Part shown: piece after piece, positions 16,219 to 25,206 of the stretch
Numbering within the stretch: position 1 is the stretch's first letter
Layout of the letters: the number at the start of each line of letters is the position of its first letter
Position numbers and translations under genes: made by a program
Source: CBDBBY01 sp965205055
GTDB taxonomy: Bacteria; Pseudomonadota; Alphaproteobacteria; Rhodobacterales; Rhodobacteraceae
Length of the DNA stretch: 64,000 nucleotides
Assembly (NCBI GenBank): GCA_965205055.1
Contig: OZ242030.1
Coordinates: 2,232,001-2,296,000, forward strand
Direction: 5' to 3'
Notes under the pieces: generated by a model
Told to the model about the DNA's origin: nothing
The model's database searches: none
Seen by the model: the letters and a program-made list of their open reading frames with translations, nothing else

Positions 16219-16762
16219 ACGAGCGCTGAATCTCGGTGAATGCCAAATTGATGCGCTCAATCTGATATGTCGGATTGCTTCGCAATTCCGGTTTCTTGTC
16301 TGTAGCGGCAATGACCTGACGAATTCCGAAGCCCTCGCTTCGTGCAAAGACGGGGATGTCGAAATGTCCGTTCCTCCGGGCCGCGGCATGACCGGCTGGT
16401 CCAAATCGAGCGACAAGGTCGAGCGCGTGAGCTTTGTTGCCGGCCTTTGAACCATTGACACCTTTTTTCGAAGGCGGATGAATTTGCGGCAAACGCAGGA
16501 CTGGATTGGGCTGCCGCCAAGTCCTTGTCGGCCGTTGGACCCGACGCTGATGCGAAAGCGCGGTCTCCGGTTCGCCCTTGGCCCTTGAACCGATGGATTG
16601 AGGCTCCCGGACATGCCGCTCGCGACCGCAGCAAGCGATGCCGCGGCGGATGCATCGTCAAGACCTTTGATTCGGCAAAAAAACGATCCGCAGTGCTTGG
16701 ACTGGAACTTCGCCTCAAATATACGCTTGAACTGAAACGCAACTTGATCCGGCGACCATGTC
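16219..16762. other. Gap with possible gene debris
   Basis: The 544 bp between the DUF1467 gene and the VOC gene hold no intact gene. A minus-strand frame at 16187-16492 contains a protein-like stretch (DIPVFARSEGFGIRQVIAAT, then NPTYQIERINLAFTEIQ), and other frames on both strands stay open for 100-200 codons, but none shows a recognisable domain or start signal. A decayed gene is possible. Confidence 0.4.
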
Positions 16763-17269
16763 ATGGCGGCAATCAGCATCAATCATGTGGCGATCAGCGC
16801 GCACAACTGGGAAGAGACGATCGCGTTCTACGAACATGTTTTCGGAATGGAGCGAATTCCCACATACAATTTCGGCTTCCCTTCGCAATACTTGCGATGC
16901 GGCGACCTGCAGCTTCACATATTCAAGCTCGAGAACCCCGTCCCGCCGCGACAGCACTTCGCGCTCGACGTGGATGACTTCCATGCGGTGTACGATGCCG
17001 CCAAGCGACTGCGCGCGATCGACGAAAATTCCATCCTGCATCCGATCATCGAGCTGCCGGACGGGTCGGTCCAGATGTTCCTGAAAGATCCCGCCGGAAA
17101 CGTCGTCGAAGTCGATTGGCCCGACGCTTCGACTCTTGACCGCAGCCGCATGCCTGAGATCAAGCTGCTCTCCGAATTCGCTCCTCAAGACGGCGACGCT
17201 TTGAATGCTTCGCTTTACTTCGACCGACCTCAACTCAAATCGCGAGGCGCGGACTGCGAAGAGTCTTGA
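16763..17269 (+). CDS. VOC (glyoxalase/bleomycin-resistance) family protein
   Basis: A 168-residue protein with the vicinal-oxygen-chelate fold: INHVAISAHNWEETIAFYEH at the N-terminus (first metal His), a central FALDVDDFHAVYDAAKRL, and the end of the fold in MFLKDPAGNVVEVDWPD, where the Glu is the last metal ligand. About 35 C-terminal residues extend beyond the fold. The substrate cannot be told; members include glyoxalases, dioxygenases and thiol transferases. The ATG at 16763 is directly before the conserved strand. It stands alone on the plus strand. Confidence 0.82.
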   Translation: MAAISINHVAISAHNWEETIAFYEHVFGMERIPTYNFGFPSQYLRCGDLQLHIFKLENPVPPRQHFALDVDDFHAVYDAAKRLRAIDENSILHPIIELPDGSVQMFLKDPAGNVVEVDWPDASTLDRSRMPEIKLLSEFAPQDGDALNASLYFDRPQLKSRGADCEES

Positions 17270-17348
17270 TCGCGACGCAAATCGCCGCCTTCGAAGAGCG
17301 AGCCCGCGATGATTTCGGGGAACAGCCGTTCGGCCGGCGAACCGATCT

Positions 17349-18071
17349 TCAAGGCAGTTCGCCGCCCCGGTAGTCCCGATAGTCCAACAGCTTTTCGCAC
17401 CAATCGAATTCGGATTTGTCCTCCAGTTCTTGTTTCGAGTACTCGATCGCTTGGGCGGTGCCCAATTCAATCTTCATCAACTTGATGATGTCGACGACGG
17501 AATAAAGTCTGCGGCTTCCGTCTTCCGCGACGTTCTCGCCGAAATGCCTGTCGTAAATGTGATGCTTTGTTTCCGGCACCTTTTTTGCAAGTCCGAAAAG
17601 CTGCAGCTGCAGAACGAAGCCGCAAATGACCCGGCCCAAATCGGAATCCCGCTCATCCGGAGAAACCTTCCTCGACAGCAGGGTCACTGTCAGGGCGAGC
17701 TCTTCGAGCTTGCCCAATTCGTCCGCATCCAGATGCCCGTCCAGCGCGGCGCAAATGTATTCGGCAATGAATTCCCGGTACAATCCGAGCTTCGTCTCGA
17801 ATACTTTCGTCAAGCTCGCGCTCGCGGCCGCCTGCACCTGCCGAATGTTGCCCTGCCGCCGGATCAGCAGCATGGTGATCAGCACGGTTATGATCGAGCC
17901 CATCAATGCAGCCAGGATTTCGATCGTGAAGTCGCTCGGCTTGACGTCGAAAAACCCTTTGAAGAAAAGAAATATGCCGCCGCAAAGGATGATCGTCGCC
18001 AGCATCAGCAACGCGTCAGTGATTATTATCCGCTTATTTTTTTTCCATACGCTCGCAACACTCGTGTTCAT
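17349..18071 (-). CDS. Unknown membrane protein with two helices and cytoplasmic domain
   Basis: I do not recognise the family. The 240-residue product begins MNTSVASVWKKNKRIIITD and has two membrane helices: about residues 19-39 (ALLMLATIILCGGIFLFFKG) and 49-70 (EILAALMGSIITVLITMLLI). A basic RRQGNIRQ follows, and the remaining 165 residues are helical and charged (KLGLYREFIAEYICAALDGH). The topology suggests an inner-membrane anchor with a cytoplasmic helical domain. GC content is lower than in the flanking genes, and no neighbour shares its direction. The start at 18069-18071 places the basic segment before helix 1; an upstream in-frame start at 18101 is possible. Confidence 0.65.
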   Translation of the reverse strand: MNTSVASVWKKNKRIIITDALLMLATIILCGGIFLFFKGFFDVKPSDFTIEILAALMGSIITVLITMLLIRRQGNIRQVQAAASASLTKVFETKLGLYREFIAEYICAALDGHLDADELGKLEELALTVTLLSRKVSPDERDSDLGRVICGFVLQLQLFGLAKKVPETKHHIYDRHFGENVAEDGSRRLYSVVDIIKLMKIELGTAQAIEYSKQELEDKSEFDWCEKLLDYRDYRGGELP

Positions 18072-18101
18072 GCTGGTCCTCCCTCTGCCTGCGTCGGACA
18101 A

Positions 18102-18457
18102 TCTTCGCTTGGGCCTGGCAGTACATCGGGACGAGCGTCTGCGCCGCCGAGATTCGCGCGATCATTCCGGCGCAGCGTCCGCGGCTTCACGGCGAAAGCC
18201 CCTTTGATTGACACTGAATTCACATTTCCGATAATCCGGCGAAGAAAGGTGCAATCAAGTTCGGCCGCTTTTGAATCGGCTGTCGCTGGCAAATTCGCTA
18301 CCCCTCTCGGCAATTTTGCAACGCGTGACGGCGGTGACGGCCGAGCCGACGCGGTTCGTGCCTTCCGTGTGGAGTTACGCGCATTCGACCAGCATTTGGA
18401 GCGCATAGTGAAGCTATCGGATTTCCATCCGCATTCAAAACGGCGACGACGCGCGCA
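18102..18457. other. Gap upstream of ABC transporter operon
   Basis: This 356-bp stretch lies between the divergent membrane-protein gene and the transporter operon and has no supportable gene. It must hold the promoters for both directions. I saw no clear operator or riboswitch-like fold. Confidence 0.5.
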
Positions 18458-19369
18458 GTGCCGATCGAATTGATGCGAGCGTCATTGCAGCGGATTCGCT
18501 CGAAGTTTCCAAGCCAAATTGAATCGCGGGGCTTCCTCCTCGCCGGACCCGCGCTCCTCTATTCCGGCATTCTTTTGGCCGCGCCGCTTGTCGCCATCGT
18601 CGCGCTGAGCTTTTGGACGCAGGACTATCTTGAGTTGGTTCGGACGTTCACGCTCGACAACTTCCGTCAGGCTTGGACCGAACCTGTCTATCGGGTCCTG
18701 ATGCTTCGGGCATTGGGAGTTTCAGCCGCAGTCACGGCGATTACCGTCATCGCGGCCTTTCCTGTCGCGTATTTTGTTTCGTTCCATGTCGCGCCCTCCA
18801 AGAAGCATCTTTGGATTTTTCTCATCATCGTTCCGTTCTGGACGAGCTATTTGCTTCGCATATTCATGTGGAAGGTCATTCTCGGCTACAATGGATTGAT
18901 CAATGGAACGCTGACCGGACTCGGACTGATTCCGGAGCCTCTGCCTTTCTTGCTTTACAACGCCGCCGCCGTGATCATCACCCTCAGCCACGCATGGCTT
19001 CCGTTCGCTGTGCTGCCGATCTTCCTCGCTCTTGAAAAGATCGACCGGACTCTCTTGGACGCGGCGAAGGATCTCGGAGACAACGCGGTCCGCCGGTTCG
19101 CGCGCGTAATCGTTCCACTGGCGTTGCCCGGAGTTGCCGCCGCCGCATTGATCGTCTTCATTCCGACAGTCGGCGATTATGTCACGCCAAGGCTCGTCGG
19201 CGGTCCCGACGGCCTTCTGATCGCCAACATGATCGAGCTCCAGTTCAAGAAAGCGAACAATGCGCCCCTTGGATCGGCTCTCGCCATTTCGGCGATGCTC
19301 GTCGTCGCCGTTTTGGCAGCGATATTCCTTCGCATCGCGCGGCGACAGGTCGCGAAGCTGAATCTGTGA
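18458..19369 (+). CDS. ABC transporter permease, PotB type
   Basis: Inner-membrane permease of the spermidine/putrescine (Pot) ABC family. About 303 residues with six hydrophobic helices. The EAA loop that docks on the ATPase reads LDAAKDLGDNAVRRFARVIVPLALPG (about residues 205-230). The start may be GTG at 18458 or ATG at 18473; neither changes the membrane domain. It overlaps the next permease by 4 bp (GTGA), so the three transport genes form an operon. Related systems move polyamines, opines or other organic cations; the actual substrate is not evident. Confidence 0.9.
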   Translation: MPIELMRASLQRIRSKFPSQIESRGFLLAGPALLYSGILLAAPLVAIVALSFWTQDYLELVRTFTLDNFRQAWTEPVYRVLMLRALGVSAAVTAITVIAAFPVAYFVSFHVAPSKKHLWIFLIIVPFWTSYLLRIFMWKVILGYNGLINGTLTGLGLIPEPLPFLLYNAAAVIITLSHAWLPFAVLPIFLALEKIDRTLLDAAKDLGDNAVRRFARVIVPLALPGVAAAALIVFIPTVGDYVTPRLVGGPDGLLIANMIELQFKKANNAPLGSALAISAMLVVAVLAAIFLRIARRQVAKLNL

Positions 19370-20178
19370 AGACAGGCGCAAAACTGCTTTGGGTCTACGC
19401 GGCGTGTCTCGTCGCTTTCCTTTACGCGCCGGTTCTTCTGCTTCCGGTCTTCGCATTCAACGCAAGCAGCATCGTCGCCTTTCCGCTGAAAGGCTTCACG
19501 CTTGAATGGTTTTTGTCTTTGCCGGACAACGCTGCGCTTCGCGACGCCGCGCTGAACAGCCTTAAGGTGGCAGCGGCCGTCTCGGCTGCCAGCACGTTGC
19601 TGGGGATCGGCGCGGCAAAGGCATTGACGCGCCACATCTTCCCGATGAAGAAAGCAGTCGCCGGCACGATAATGGTTCCTCTCTTCCTGCCGGAGATCAT
19701 CATCGGCGTATCTCTTTTGGTGGCCGTCTTGCAGCTTGGCTTCGAGTTGTCGCTGTGGAGCATTGCAGTCGGCCACATATTGATCTGCACCCCGTTCTCC
19801 GTCGTGATTTTGGCGACGGCTTTCGAAGGCTTGGACAGGAATCTGGAGGACGCGGCCATCGATCTCGGCGAAGACGGATGGTCGACATTCCGACTCGTAA
19901 CGTTCCCGCTTGTCCTTCCGGGAATCGTCGCGAGCCTGCTGATGACATTCACGATCTCCCTCGACGAATTCATCATCGCCTTCTTTCTGGCAGGAACGGA
20001 AACGACGCTTCCCGTATACATTTGGAGCCAGATTCGCTTTCCGGCCCGCTTGCCGAGCGTGATGGCGCTCGGAACGATATTGCTTGCGGCCTCCATCGCG
20101 CTGATCACGGCGGCGGAACTGTTCCGCCGCCGCACGGCCCGCCTTTCGGCCGAGCGCGCGGACGGAGACCCGACATGA
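19366..20178 (+). CDS. ABC transporter permease, PotC type
   Basis: Second permease of the same importer, 270 residues, six helices. The EAA loop is DRNLEDAAIDLGEDGWSTFR (about residues 153-172), and the helix after it contains FTISLDEFIIAFFLAGTETT, a signature of the PotC/PotI branch. Translation begins at GTG 19366, which overlaps the stop of the PotB-type gene, and ends inside the ATGA overlap with the ATPase gene, so all three are translationally coupled. It is expected to pair with the PotB-type permease. Confidence 0.9.
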   Translation: MKTGAKLLWVYAACLVAFLYAPVLLLPVFAFNASSIVAFPLKGFTLEWFLSLPDNAALRDAALNSLKVAAAVSAASTLLGIGAAKALTRHIFPMKKAVAGTIMVPLFLPEIIIGVSLLVAVLQLGFELSLWSIAVGHILICTPFSVVILATAFEGLDRNLEDAAIDLGEDGWSTFRLVTFPLVLPGIVASLLMTFTISLDEFIIAFFLAGTETTLPVYIWSQIRFPARLPSVMALGTILLAASIALITAAELFRRRTARLSAERADGDPT

Positions 20179-21266
20179 GCGCGATCATTGTTGAAACCGA
20201 TCGGCTCAGGAAGCAGTTCGGCGGCACATTGGCGCTTGACGATGTGAGCATTGAAATCGCCGCCGGAGAGTTCTTCGCGCTTCTCGGGCCCTCGGGATGC
20301 GGAAAGACGACCTTGCTCAAAACCATCGCCGGCTTGATCCGGCCGGACGGCGGCAGCGTCCGCATCGACGGTCGGCGAATGGATGACATCGCCGCCAACA
20401 AAAGGCCGACGAACATGGTGTTTCAGAATTACGCCATTTTCCCGCACCTGAATGTCGCGCGGAACGTGGGCTTCGGTCTGAGAAGACTCAGGCTGGGCCG
20501 GGCGGAACAGGACCGGCGGATCGGAGACGCGCTGGAAATGGTGGGCCTTGACGGCTACCGGACCCGCGAAGCCCACACGCTTTCGGGCGGCCAGAGACAG
20601 CGGGTCGCGCTTGCGCGAGCACTGGTCCTGAGGCCGAAAGTCTTGCTGCTCGACGAGCCCATGTCCGCATTGGACAAACAGCTGCGCCTTCAAATGCAGG
20701 GCGAACTGCGCAACCTCCAGCGGGCCGTCGGCATCACGTTCCTGCTGGTCACCCATGACCAGCAGGAAGCTCTGTCGTTGTCGAACAGAGTAGCGGTCAT
20801 GTTCGACGGAGCTGTCGCTCAGGTCGGCGACCCGCAACAAATCTACCGGACGCCGATTTCGCGCAAGGTTGCCGAATTCATAGGATCGATGAATTTCCTG
20901 GACGCCCGCCTTCTGTCCGACGACAGCCGAGGCTTGCGATTGGAGGTTCAAGGCTTCGGACAAGTTTCCGTGCCGAAATCCGCCAAGGGCGACGCCCGCG
21001 TGCAGCAGCGCCTTTCAATCGGAATCAGGCCGGAAATGCTCGCATTGCGCGAAGCCGACCGCGACGGGTCGGAACATTGCGCACAAGGTCGGATTAGAGA
21101 TGTCAAATTTCTAGGAGAAAGGATCGTCTACGAAATTGAGTTCGAGAACGGCGAAGGTTCGATCAGCGCCGCGCTTTCGAATTCAGATCCATCTTCAGGT
21201 CTCGCTGTCGGCGCGCCTGTGGTACTGACGTTGAAACCTGAAGCGGTGCGGCTTTTCCCGGATTGA
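20175..21266 (+). CDS. ABC transporter ATP-binding protein, PotA type
   Basis: Cytoplasmic ATPase that powers the Pot-type importer. The 363-residue product has Walker A GPSGCGKTTLLKT (about 42-54), Q-loop VFQNYAIFPHLNV, signature LSGGQRQRVALARAL, Walker B VLLLDEPMSALD and H-loop LVTHDQQEAL. A C-terminal TOBE-like domain (about 290-363) matches PotA length. The ATG at 20175 overlaps the previous stop in an ATGA junction. The substrate-binding protein is not in this operon but on the opposite strand immediately downstream. Confidence 0.93.
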   Translation: MSAIIVETDRLRKQFGGTLALDDVSIEIAAGEFFALLGPSGCGKTTLLKTIAGLIRPDGGSVRIDGRRMDDIAANKRPTNMVFQNYAIFPHLNVARNVGFGLRRLRLGRAEQDRRIGDALEMVGLDGYRTREAHTLSGGQRQRVALARALVLRPKVLLLDEPMSALDKQLRLQMQGELRNLQRAVGITFLLVTHDQQEALSLSNRVAVMFDGAVAQVGDPQQIYRTPISRKVAEFIGSMNFLDARLLSDDSRGLRLEVQGFGQVSVPKSAKGDARVQQRLSIGIRPEMLALREADRDGSEHCAQGRIRDVKFLGERIVYEIEFENGEGSISAALSNSDPSSGLAVGAPVVLTLKPEAVRLFPD

Positions 21267-21380
21267 CCGGACGCCGGCTAAACTTGGCCGAACCTGCCCT
21301 GAGCGATCTGCACTCGAAGCGGATCAGCCATGAATCCGAAACCGAATGCCGCCGCGGAGTCCGGCTCATTCAATCCGCGT

Positions 21381-22424
21381 TCAGAATCCGGCTTTGATCA
21401 ATTCGAATTCCTGAATCATCAATTCGTGAATTTCGCGATTCATGGGGGATTGGTCGAGCAAGGGCACGCTGACGGCGCCAAGTCCGACCTCATTCAAAGC
21501 CTCTTGTCCGAGATCGTTCATGGCGGCTTGATTGCCGTGCCCGTATCCCCATTCTTCAACGAGGTATCGGGCGGATTCCGGCTCAAGCCAAGCGTTGAAG
21601 AAATCATACATCTTGTCTTCCGGATTGGGCCCGTTCGCAACATTTACAAAACCGCAGGACCAGATCGACGAGCCTTCGACTGTGTTCCTGTTCGTCTTGA
21701 TGGCATGGCCTTCCGCAATCATCCGTATGTAGGTCTCGTTCCATGCCCAAGCCAGCAAGACTTCGCCGCTCGCCATCAGCTGGGACAGCTCGGCGCCGTC
21801 GACCCAATAGGTCCTTATGCTCTTGTGAGCTTCCCGAAGCCATGCGGATGCCTTTTCAAAGTCTTCCCGCGTTGCCGTCGTCCAGTCCGCAACGCCCGTC
21901 GCGAGGAAGGCCAGAGCGTACGCATCATCGACATTGTCGGCGATCGACGTGCGCCCCTCGAACTTCGGATCCAGAAAAACCTGAACCGACCGCACTTCGG
22001 CTTCGTCAACCAGATCCGATCTGTAGGTGACGGCCGAGGATCCCCAATCGGTCGGCAACAGGTAATACTCGCCGTCAAACTTGAAGGCTTCTTTCATTTC
22101 CCGGTCAACGTCATCCCAGCGATCAATCCGCGAAGTATCGAGCGGTTCGATCAAGCCTGCGTCGAACCATTTGCCGACCGATTGCGAGCACGGATGGGAT
22201 GCGTCCGCCTGGAATCCCGCCCTTAGCTTTTGGAATGCTTCTTCCTCCTCGCCGAACAGAACGAAAGTCGGCGCGGCACCATGTTCTTCGATGTAGGCAT
22301 TGAAGAAGCCGGGATCGTCGAATCCGGCCCAGTCGAGAATGACCAGATCCTTGTCGGCGGCGAAGGCGGATGCATTGGCCAGCAAGGCCGCAAGGACTGC
22401 AGCCGGCACGCGATATTGCTTCAT
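21381..22424 (-). CDS. Periplasmic substrate-binding protein, PotD/PotF type
   Basis: The 347-residue product has a Sec signal peptide (MKQYRVPAAVLAALLANASA, cleavage near AFA-AD), then a two-lobe periplasmic-binding fold. Landmarks are LVILDWAGFDDPGFFNAYIE at the N-terminus, DWGSSAVTYRSDLVDE in the hinge region, and VLLAWAWNETYIRMIAEGH. These resemble polyamine-binding proteins. It lies tail to tail with the ATPase gene, 114 bp apart, so it has its own promoter. Separate regulation would allow the binding protein to be made in excess. The ligand is not determined. Confidence 0.88.
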   Translation of the reverse strand: MKQYRVPAAVLAALLANASAFAADKDLVILDWAGFDDPGFFNAYIEEHGAAPTFVLFGEEEEAFQKLRAGFQADASHPCSQSVGKWFDAGLIEPLDTSRIDRWDDVDREMKEAFKFDGEYYLLPTDWGSSAVTYRSDLVDEAEVRSVQVFLDPKFEGRTSIADNVDDAYALAFLATGVADWTTATREDFEKASAWLREAHKSIRTYWVDGAELSQLMASGEVLLAWAWNETYIRMIAEGHAIKTNRNTVEGSSIWSCGFVNVANGPNPEDKMYDFFNAWLEPESARYLVEEWGYGHGNQAAMNDLGQEALNEVGLGAVSVPLLDQSPMNREIHELMIQEFELIKAGF

Positions 22425-22535
22425 GTCGTTCCTATCCCTGCTGAACATGCTTCTGCGTCCGGCATTCCGGGGCATTGATCGCCCGTTTTCGGCAAATTCG
22501 ACAACCAACGCAACCATCCATTGCTTGCCGCAATG

Positions 22536-23114
22536 TCATTCGGCCACCCACGTCGTGATTCGTTCCAAATCCGGTCGCGGGCGGTCGGGAGGCGACTTTT
22601 CCGAAGTTCCGATATGGATGAATCCGGCAACGAATTCATGATCTTCAAGGCCGAGCGCTTTGCGGCGAAACATTGGGTCGTGCGCGCCGAATCCGGTGAC
22701 CCAGTTTGCGCCCCAACCAGCGGCTAGCGCCGAATTCAAGACCGACAAGCAGACCGCGCCCGCCGAAAGCGTCTGTTCGATCGAAGGAATCTTCGCGCTT
22801 TCGTCCGGTGATGCGACCACCGCAACGACAAGGTTGGCATCCGAAAAAACAGCGGCGGCCTTCTCGACCAAGGAAGGAGCCTTGCCGAGTTGCGCACCCC
22901 GTTCCAAAAGCAGAGCCGCAAGCCGCGGCATCGCCGATCTTTCAAGAACGATGAACCGCCATGGCTCCAGTTTGCCGTGATCCGGAGTGCGGGCGCCGGA
23001 TTCCAGTATCGCCGTCAGCTGCGCGCGATTCGGGACCGGCGGCTTGAGCAGCATCGCAGGATGGGACCGGCGAGTGCGCAGGAATTCAATTGCTTGAGGG
23101 TTGTTCTCGGGCAT
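22536..23114 (-). CDS. Nitroreductase family protein (YdjA-like)
   Basis: FMN-dependent oxidoreductase of 192 residues. The N-terminus has the FMN phosphate-binding pattern LRTRRSHPAMLLKPP, followed by ARTPDHGKLEPWRFIVLE, and the C-terminal half contains LSVLNSALAAGWGANWVTGF and EDHEFVAGFIHIGTSEKSPPDRPRPDL, all typical of the short YdjA-type nitroreductases. The physiological substrate is unknown. The ATG at 23112-23114 matches the usual family start. It lies 111 bp upstream of the binding-protein gene on the same strand. Confidence 0.88.
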   Translation of the reverse strand: MPENNPQAIEFLRTRRSHPAMLLKPPVPNRAQLTAILESGARTPDHGKLEPWRFIVLERSAMPRLAALLLERGAQLGKAPSLVEKAAAVFSDANLVVAVVASPDESAKIPSIEQTLSAGAVCLSVLNSALAAGWGANWVTGFGAHDPMFRRKALGLEDHEFVAGFIHIGTSEKSPPDRPRPDLERITTWVAE

Positions 23115-23603
23115 GGCGCATCCTCACTTTTCGGCGGTGCGTTTCCATCATTCCATAGGCGCTGTCAATTCGTTGATTCGCATGGGGTGCATCCCATTTT
23201 GTTTGGCTCGGAAGGTTCGGCAAGTCGAAAGCTGGCCGCTGCTCTGCTCGCCTCCGAATGCCGCCTCGCAAGCCTGCGTTGGCTTGGCTTCCTCAAACTG
23301 GCGGCTGTTCGCGTCGCAGCCGCCCGACCGAAAGGAACGGGACGCCCCGATTGCTCGACCAGAAAATATTCCTGGCGGGCTTGGACCGGCCGGATGGGAC
23401 GCACGAAGACCGGTCCGAGCTCGAGAATGCCGCGCAAGCTGTCGTCTTCCGCGCCGAGCCTTTGCGAAAAAAACGGATGGACGGCCCGCGCGAAGCGATG
23501 TAGAGTGCGGGAGAATGAAGCGGCCATTCGCGCCGAACGGATTGGCGATGCGGCGTCCGGCCCGATGCGCGCCTGATGAACGTCTTGCGACGGGAATTGG
23601 GCG
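23115..23603. other. Gap at the left edge of the accessory island
   Basis: This 489-bp stretch holds no gene I can support. At about 23184-23207 it contains a sequence (GGGTGCATCCCATTTTGTTT) close to the outer end seen at three ISKra4 transposase remnants in this window, but no transposase tail follows it here. Frames on both strands stay open by chance. Confidence 0.45.
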
Positions 23604-23885
23604 ATGAGCGAGCCGACGATCCATGAGGTTTCCAAGGAACTGGCGACGGTGAGGGAACAGATGAACACACATCAAGCGAAATACGAAGGCGCTTTGGACA
23701 GGTTCCGCGCCGATATGGCCCAAAAGGACACCGCCCTCGAAAGGTTCCGCGCCGATATGGAGAGTTTTCGCGCCGACATGGCGCAACGCGAAAGCAACCG
23801 CATGCAATGGTTGATCGGCATATGGATCGGTAGCGTTATCGTTACAATTGCAATATTGGGAATCATAATCCGTTTGCCTGTCTGA
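23604..23885 (+). CDS. Small coiled-coil protein with C-terminal membrane helix
   Basis: A 93-residue protein: an N-terminal coiled coil (residues about 8-68) with an internal repeat RFRADMAQ present in three variants, and a single C-terminal membrane helix (WLIGIWIGSVIVTIAILGII, about 70-89). The helix would anchor it in the inner membrane with the coil in the cytoplasm or periplasm. Similar short proteins are often found next to mobile or toxin-antitoxin genes, but none of its neighbours here shares its operon. Function unknown. Confidence 0.6.
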   Translation: MSEPTIHEVSKELATVREQMNTHQAKYEGALDRFRADMAQKDTALERFRADMESFRADMAQRESNRMQWLIGIWIGSVIVTIAILGIIIRLPV

Positions 23886-25002
23886 CGCGGTGCGGCGTGC
23901 AGCGCGCCCATGCTTGCGCTCATTGGCTGAACGCGCCGACAAGATTTTCGCATTCCGCATCCTTCGCAACGCGCGGCTCCAAGACTTTCGGGGAATCGGG
24001 CGCATCCCGCATTTTTTTGGTTGATTGATTGCGGCGCTGCAATCCCTCCAATCGACGATTTGCGCCTGCGGCTGGTTTCCGAGCGGCGTTCGCGGCAACC
24101 AGGGCATTGGCTTCGGCTTTCGACCGGCGGCATCCTGTCCGACCATAAAGTATGGGATGCCAACCATTCGCATGAACAGAGCGACTGCAATCCCATTCCG
24201 CCAAATTGCGTACTTTCGAATGGATTTTTCGGCCGCGTCTTTTCGAGGACGCGCAGGGGCGACGAATTCAATGAAAGCGCAGATATCGCGCAAACGGATC
24301 CGACGAACAGGATAAGTCCGAACGACTCATCGATAGCCGACGCGCTCGTTCCGACGCAGGAAACGATTTCCGCCGACTGAATCCATGCCCGGGGCGGCCG
24401 GTCTCGCGGCGACGACCGGAAAGAATGTGTTCGTCCGGAAGACGGAACAGCTCAGTCCGTGGCACCTTGTCCGCTTGTGTCGCTTGGAGACCGCCCGGAA
24501 GCGGCGGGATGCCGTCTCGGGACTTCGCGTCCGGCCTGATCTGCTCGATGGATAAGGACCCCGATGGACGCCGCAATTCGACTGCACTCCGCATGCAAAA
24601 TCCTGCGAAGATTCAGTCAAAGGACACAAAGAAGAGAAGGATTTTCTTGCGGACACCGAGCAGGAACAGTAAAAAGCAAGCTCAATTCGGATATTGGCGA
24701 TGATGCGAACCGACAACGGCGGTGCGCATGCTGGAACATCCCCGCTGCAGTCGGGTTTCGTGTCTTCCCGCGAGCGTGTGTTTTGCTCTGCAATAGGCAG
24801 GTAAAGACCATATCTTCGTAGGCAGCCGAATCGTGACCGTCGCAGTCTCAAAAATGCCGACCGCACGCAGACTCTGGAAAACTGCGTTTCCAAAATCTAT
24901 ATCTGTTTCACAGAGGCGGCAGAATTGATCCCAAAATAGTTTACAAAATGAAGACCTTTGAATATCTGATTGAATTGCGCGAATAACGGAAAAAGGGAAT
25001 GC
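23886..25002. other. Gene-poor stretch with IS debris
   Basis: This 1.1-kb stretch holds the ISKra4 tail at 23998-24050 and otherwise only short accidental frames on both strands. A minus-strand frame near 24060-24290 contains a protein-like hydrophobic run (ILFVGSVCAISALSLNSS), but it is interrupted and I cannot assign it. The last 30 bp contain the likely ribosome-binding site (AAAAAGGGAA) of the antitoxin gene. Confidence 0.4.
23998..24050 (-). mobile_element. 3' end remnant of an ISKra4-type transposase gene
   Basis: On the minus strand the frame ends with QIVDWRDCSAAIN, matching the tail FLDWRACSAAAA of the larger ISKra4-type fragment at 57143. It is followed by an end sequence that reads GGGCGCATCCCGCATTTTTT on the plus strand. 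Only this tail survives. The copy at 28564-28640 shows the same junction. Confidence 0.5.
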
Positions 25003-25206
25003 ATGATGCAAAAGATCAATAAATTGGAGGAGCCAGCGAAAATACCCGGCTTTCCGGATGATTGGCGTGACCGGATCAAGGCTCATCTTGCATCCCAGCT
25101 CGAAGCTGGGGGAACGCTCTACGGTTTTCGGTCGGACGGTGCCTATATCGCACGGACAAAGGACGGAGATCGGGTGCTTAGCAATCCAGACTCGGAATCC
25201 TACTGA
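25003..25206 (+). CDS. Putative antitoxin of the zeta-type module
   Basis: A 67-residue protein starting MMQKINKLEEPAKIPGFPDD behind a good ribosome-binding site. The C-terminal half is a compact beta-type segment (GGTLYGFRSDGAYIARTKDG). I do not recognise the family by name. Small size, direct overlap with the downstream zeta-like kinase gene and shared direction argue that it is the cognate antitoxin. Its TGA stop (25204-25206) overlaps the toxin's probable CTG start at 25203, as in translationally coupled toxin-antitoxin pairs. Confidence 0.65.
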   Translation: MMQKINKLEEPAKIPGFPDDWRDRIKAHLASQLEAGGTLYGFRSDGAYIARTKDGDRVLSNPDSESY

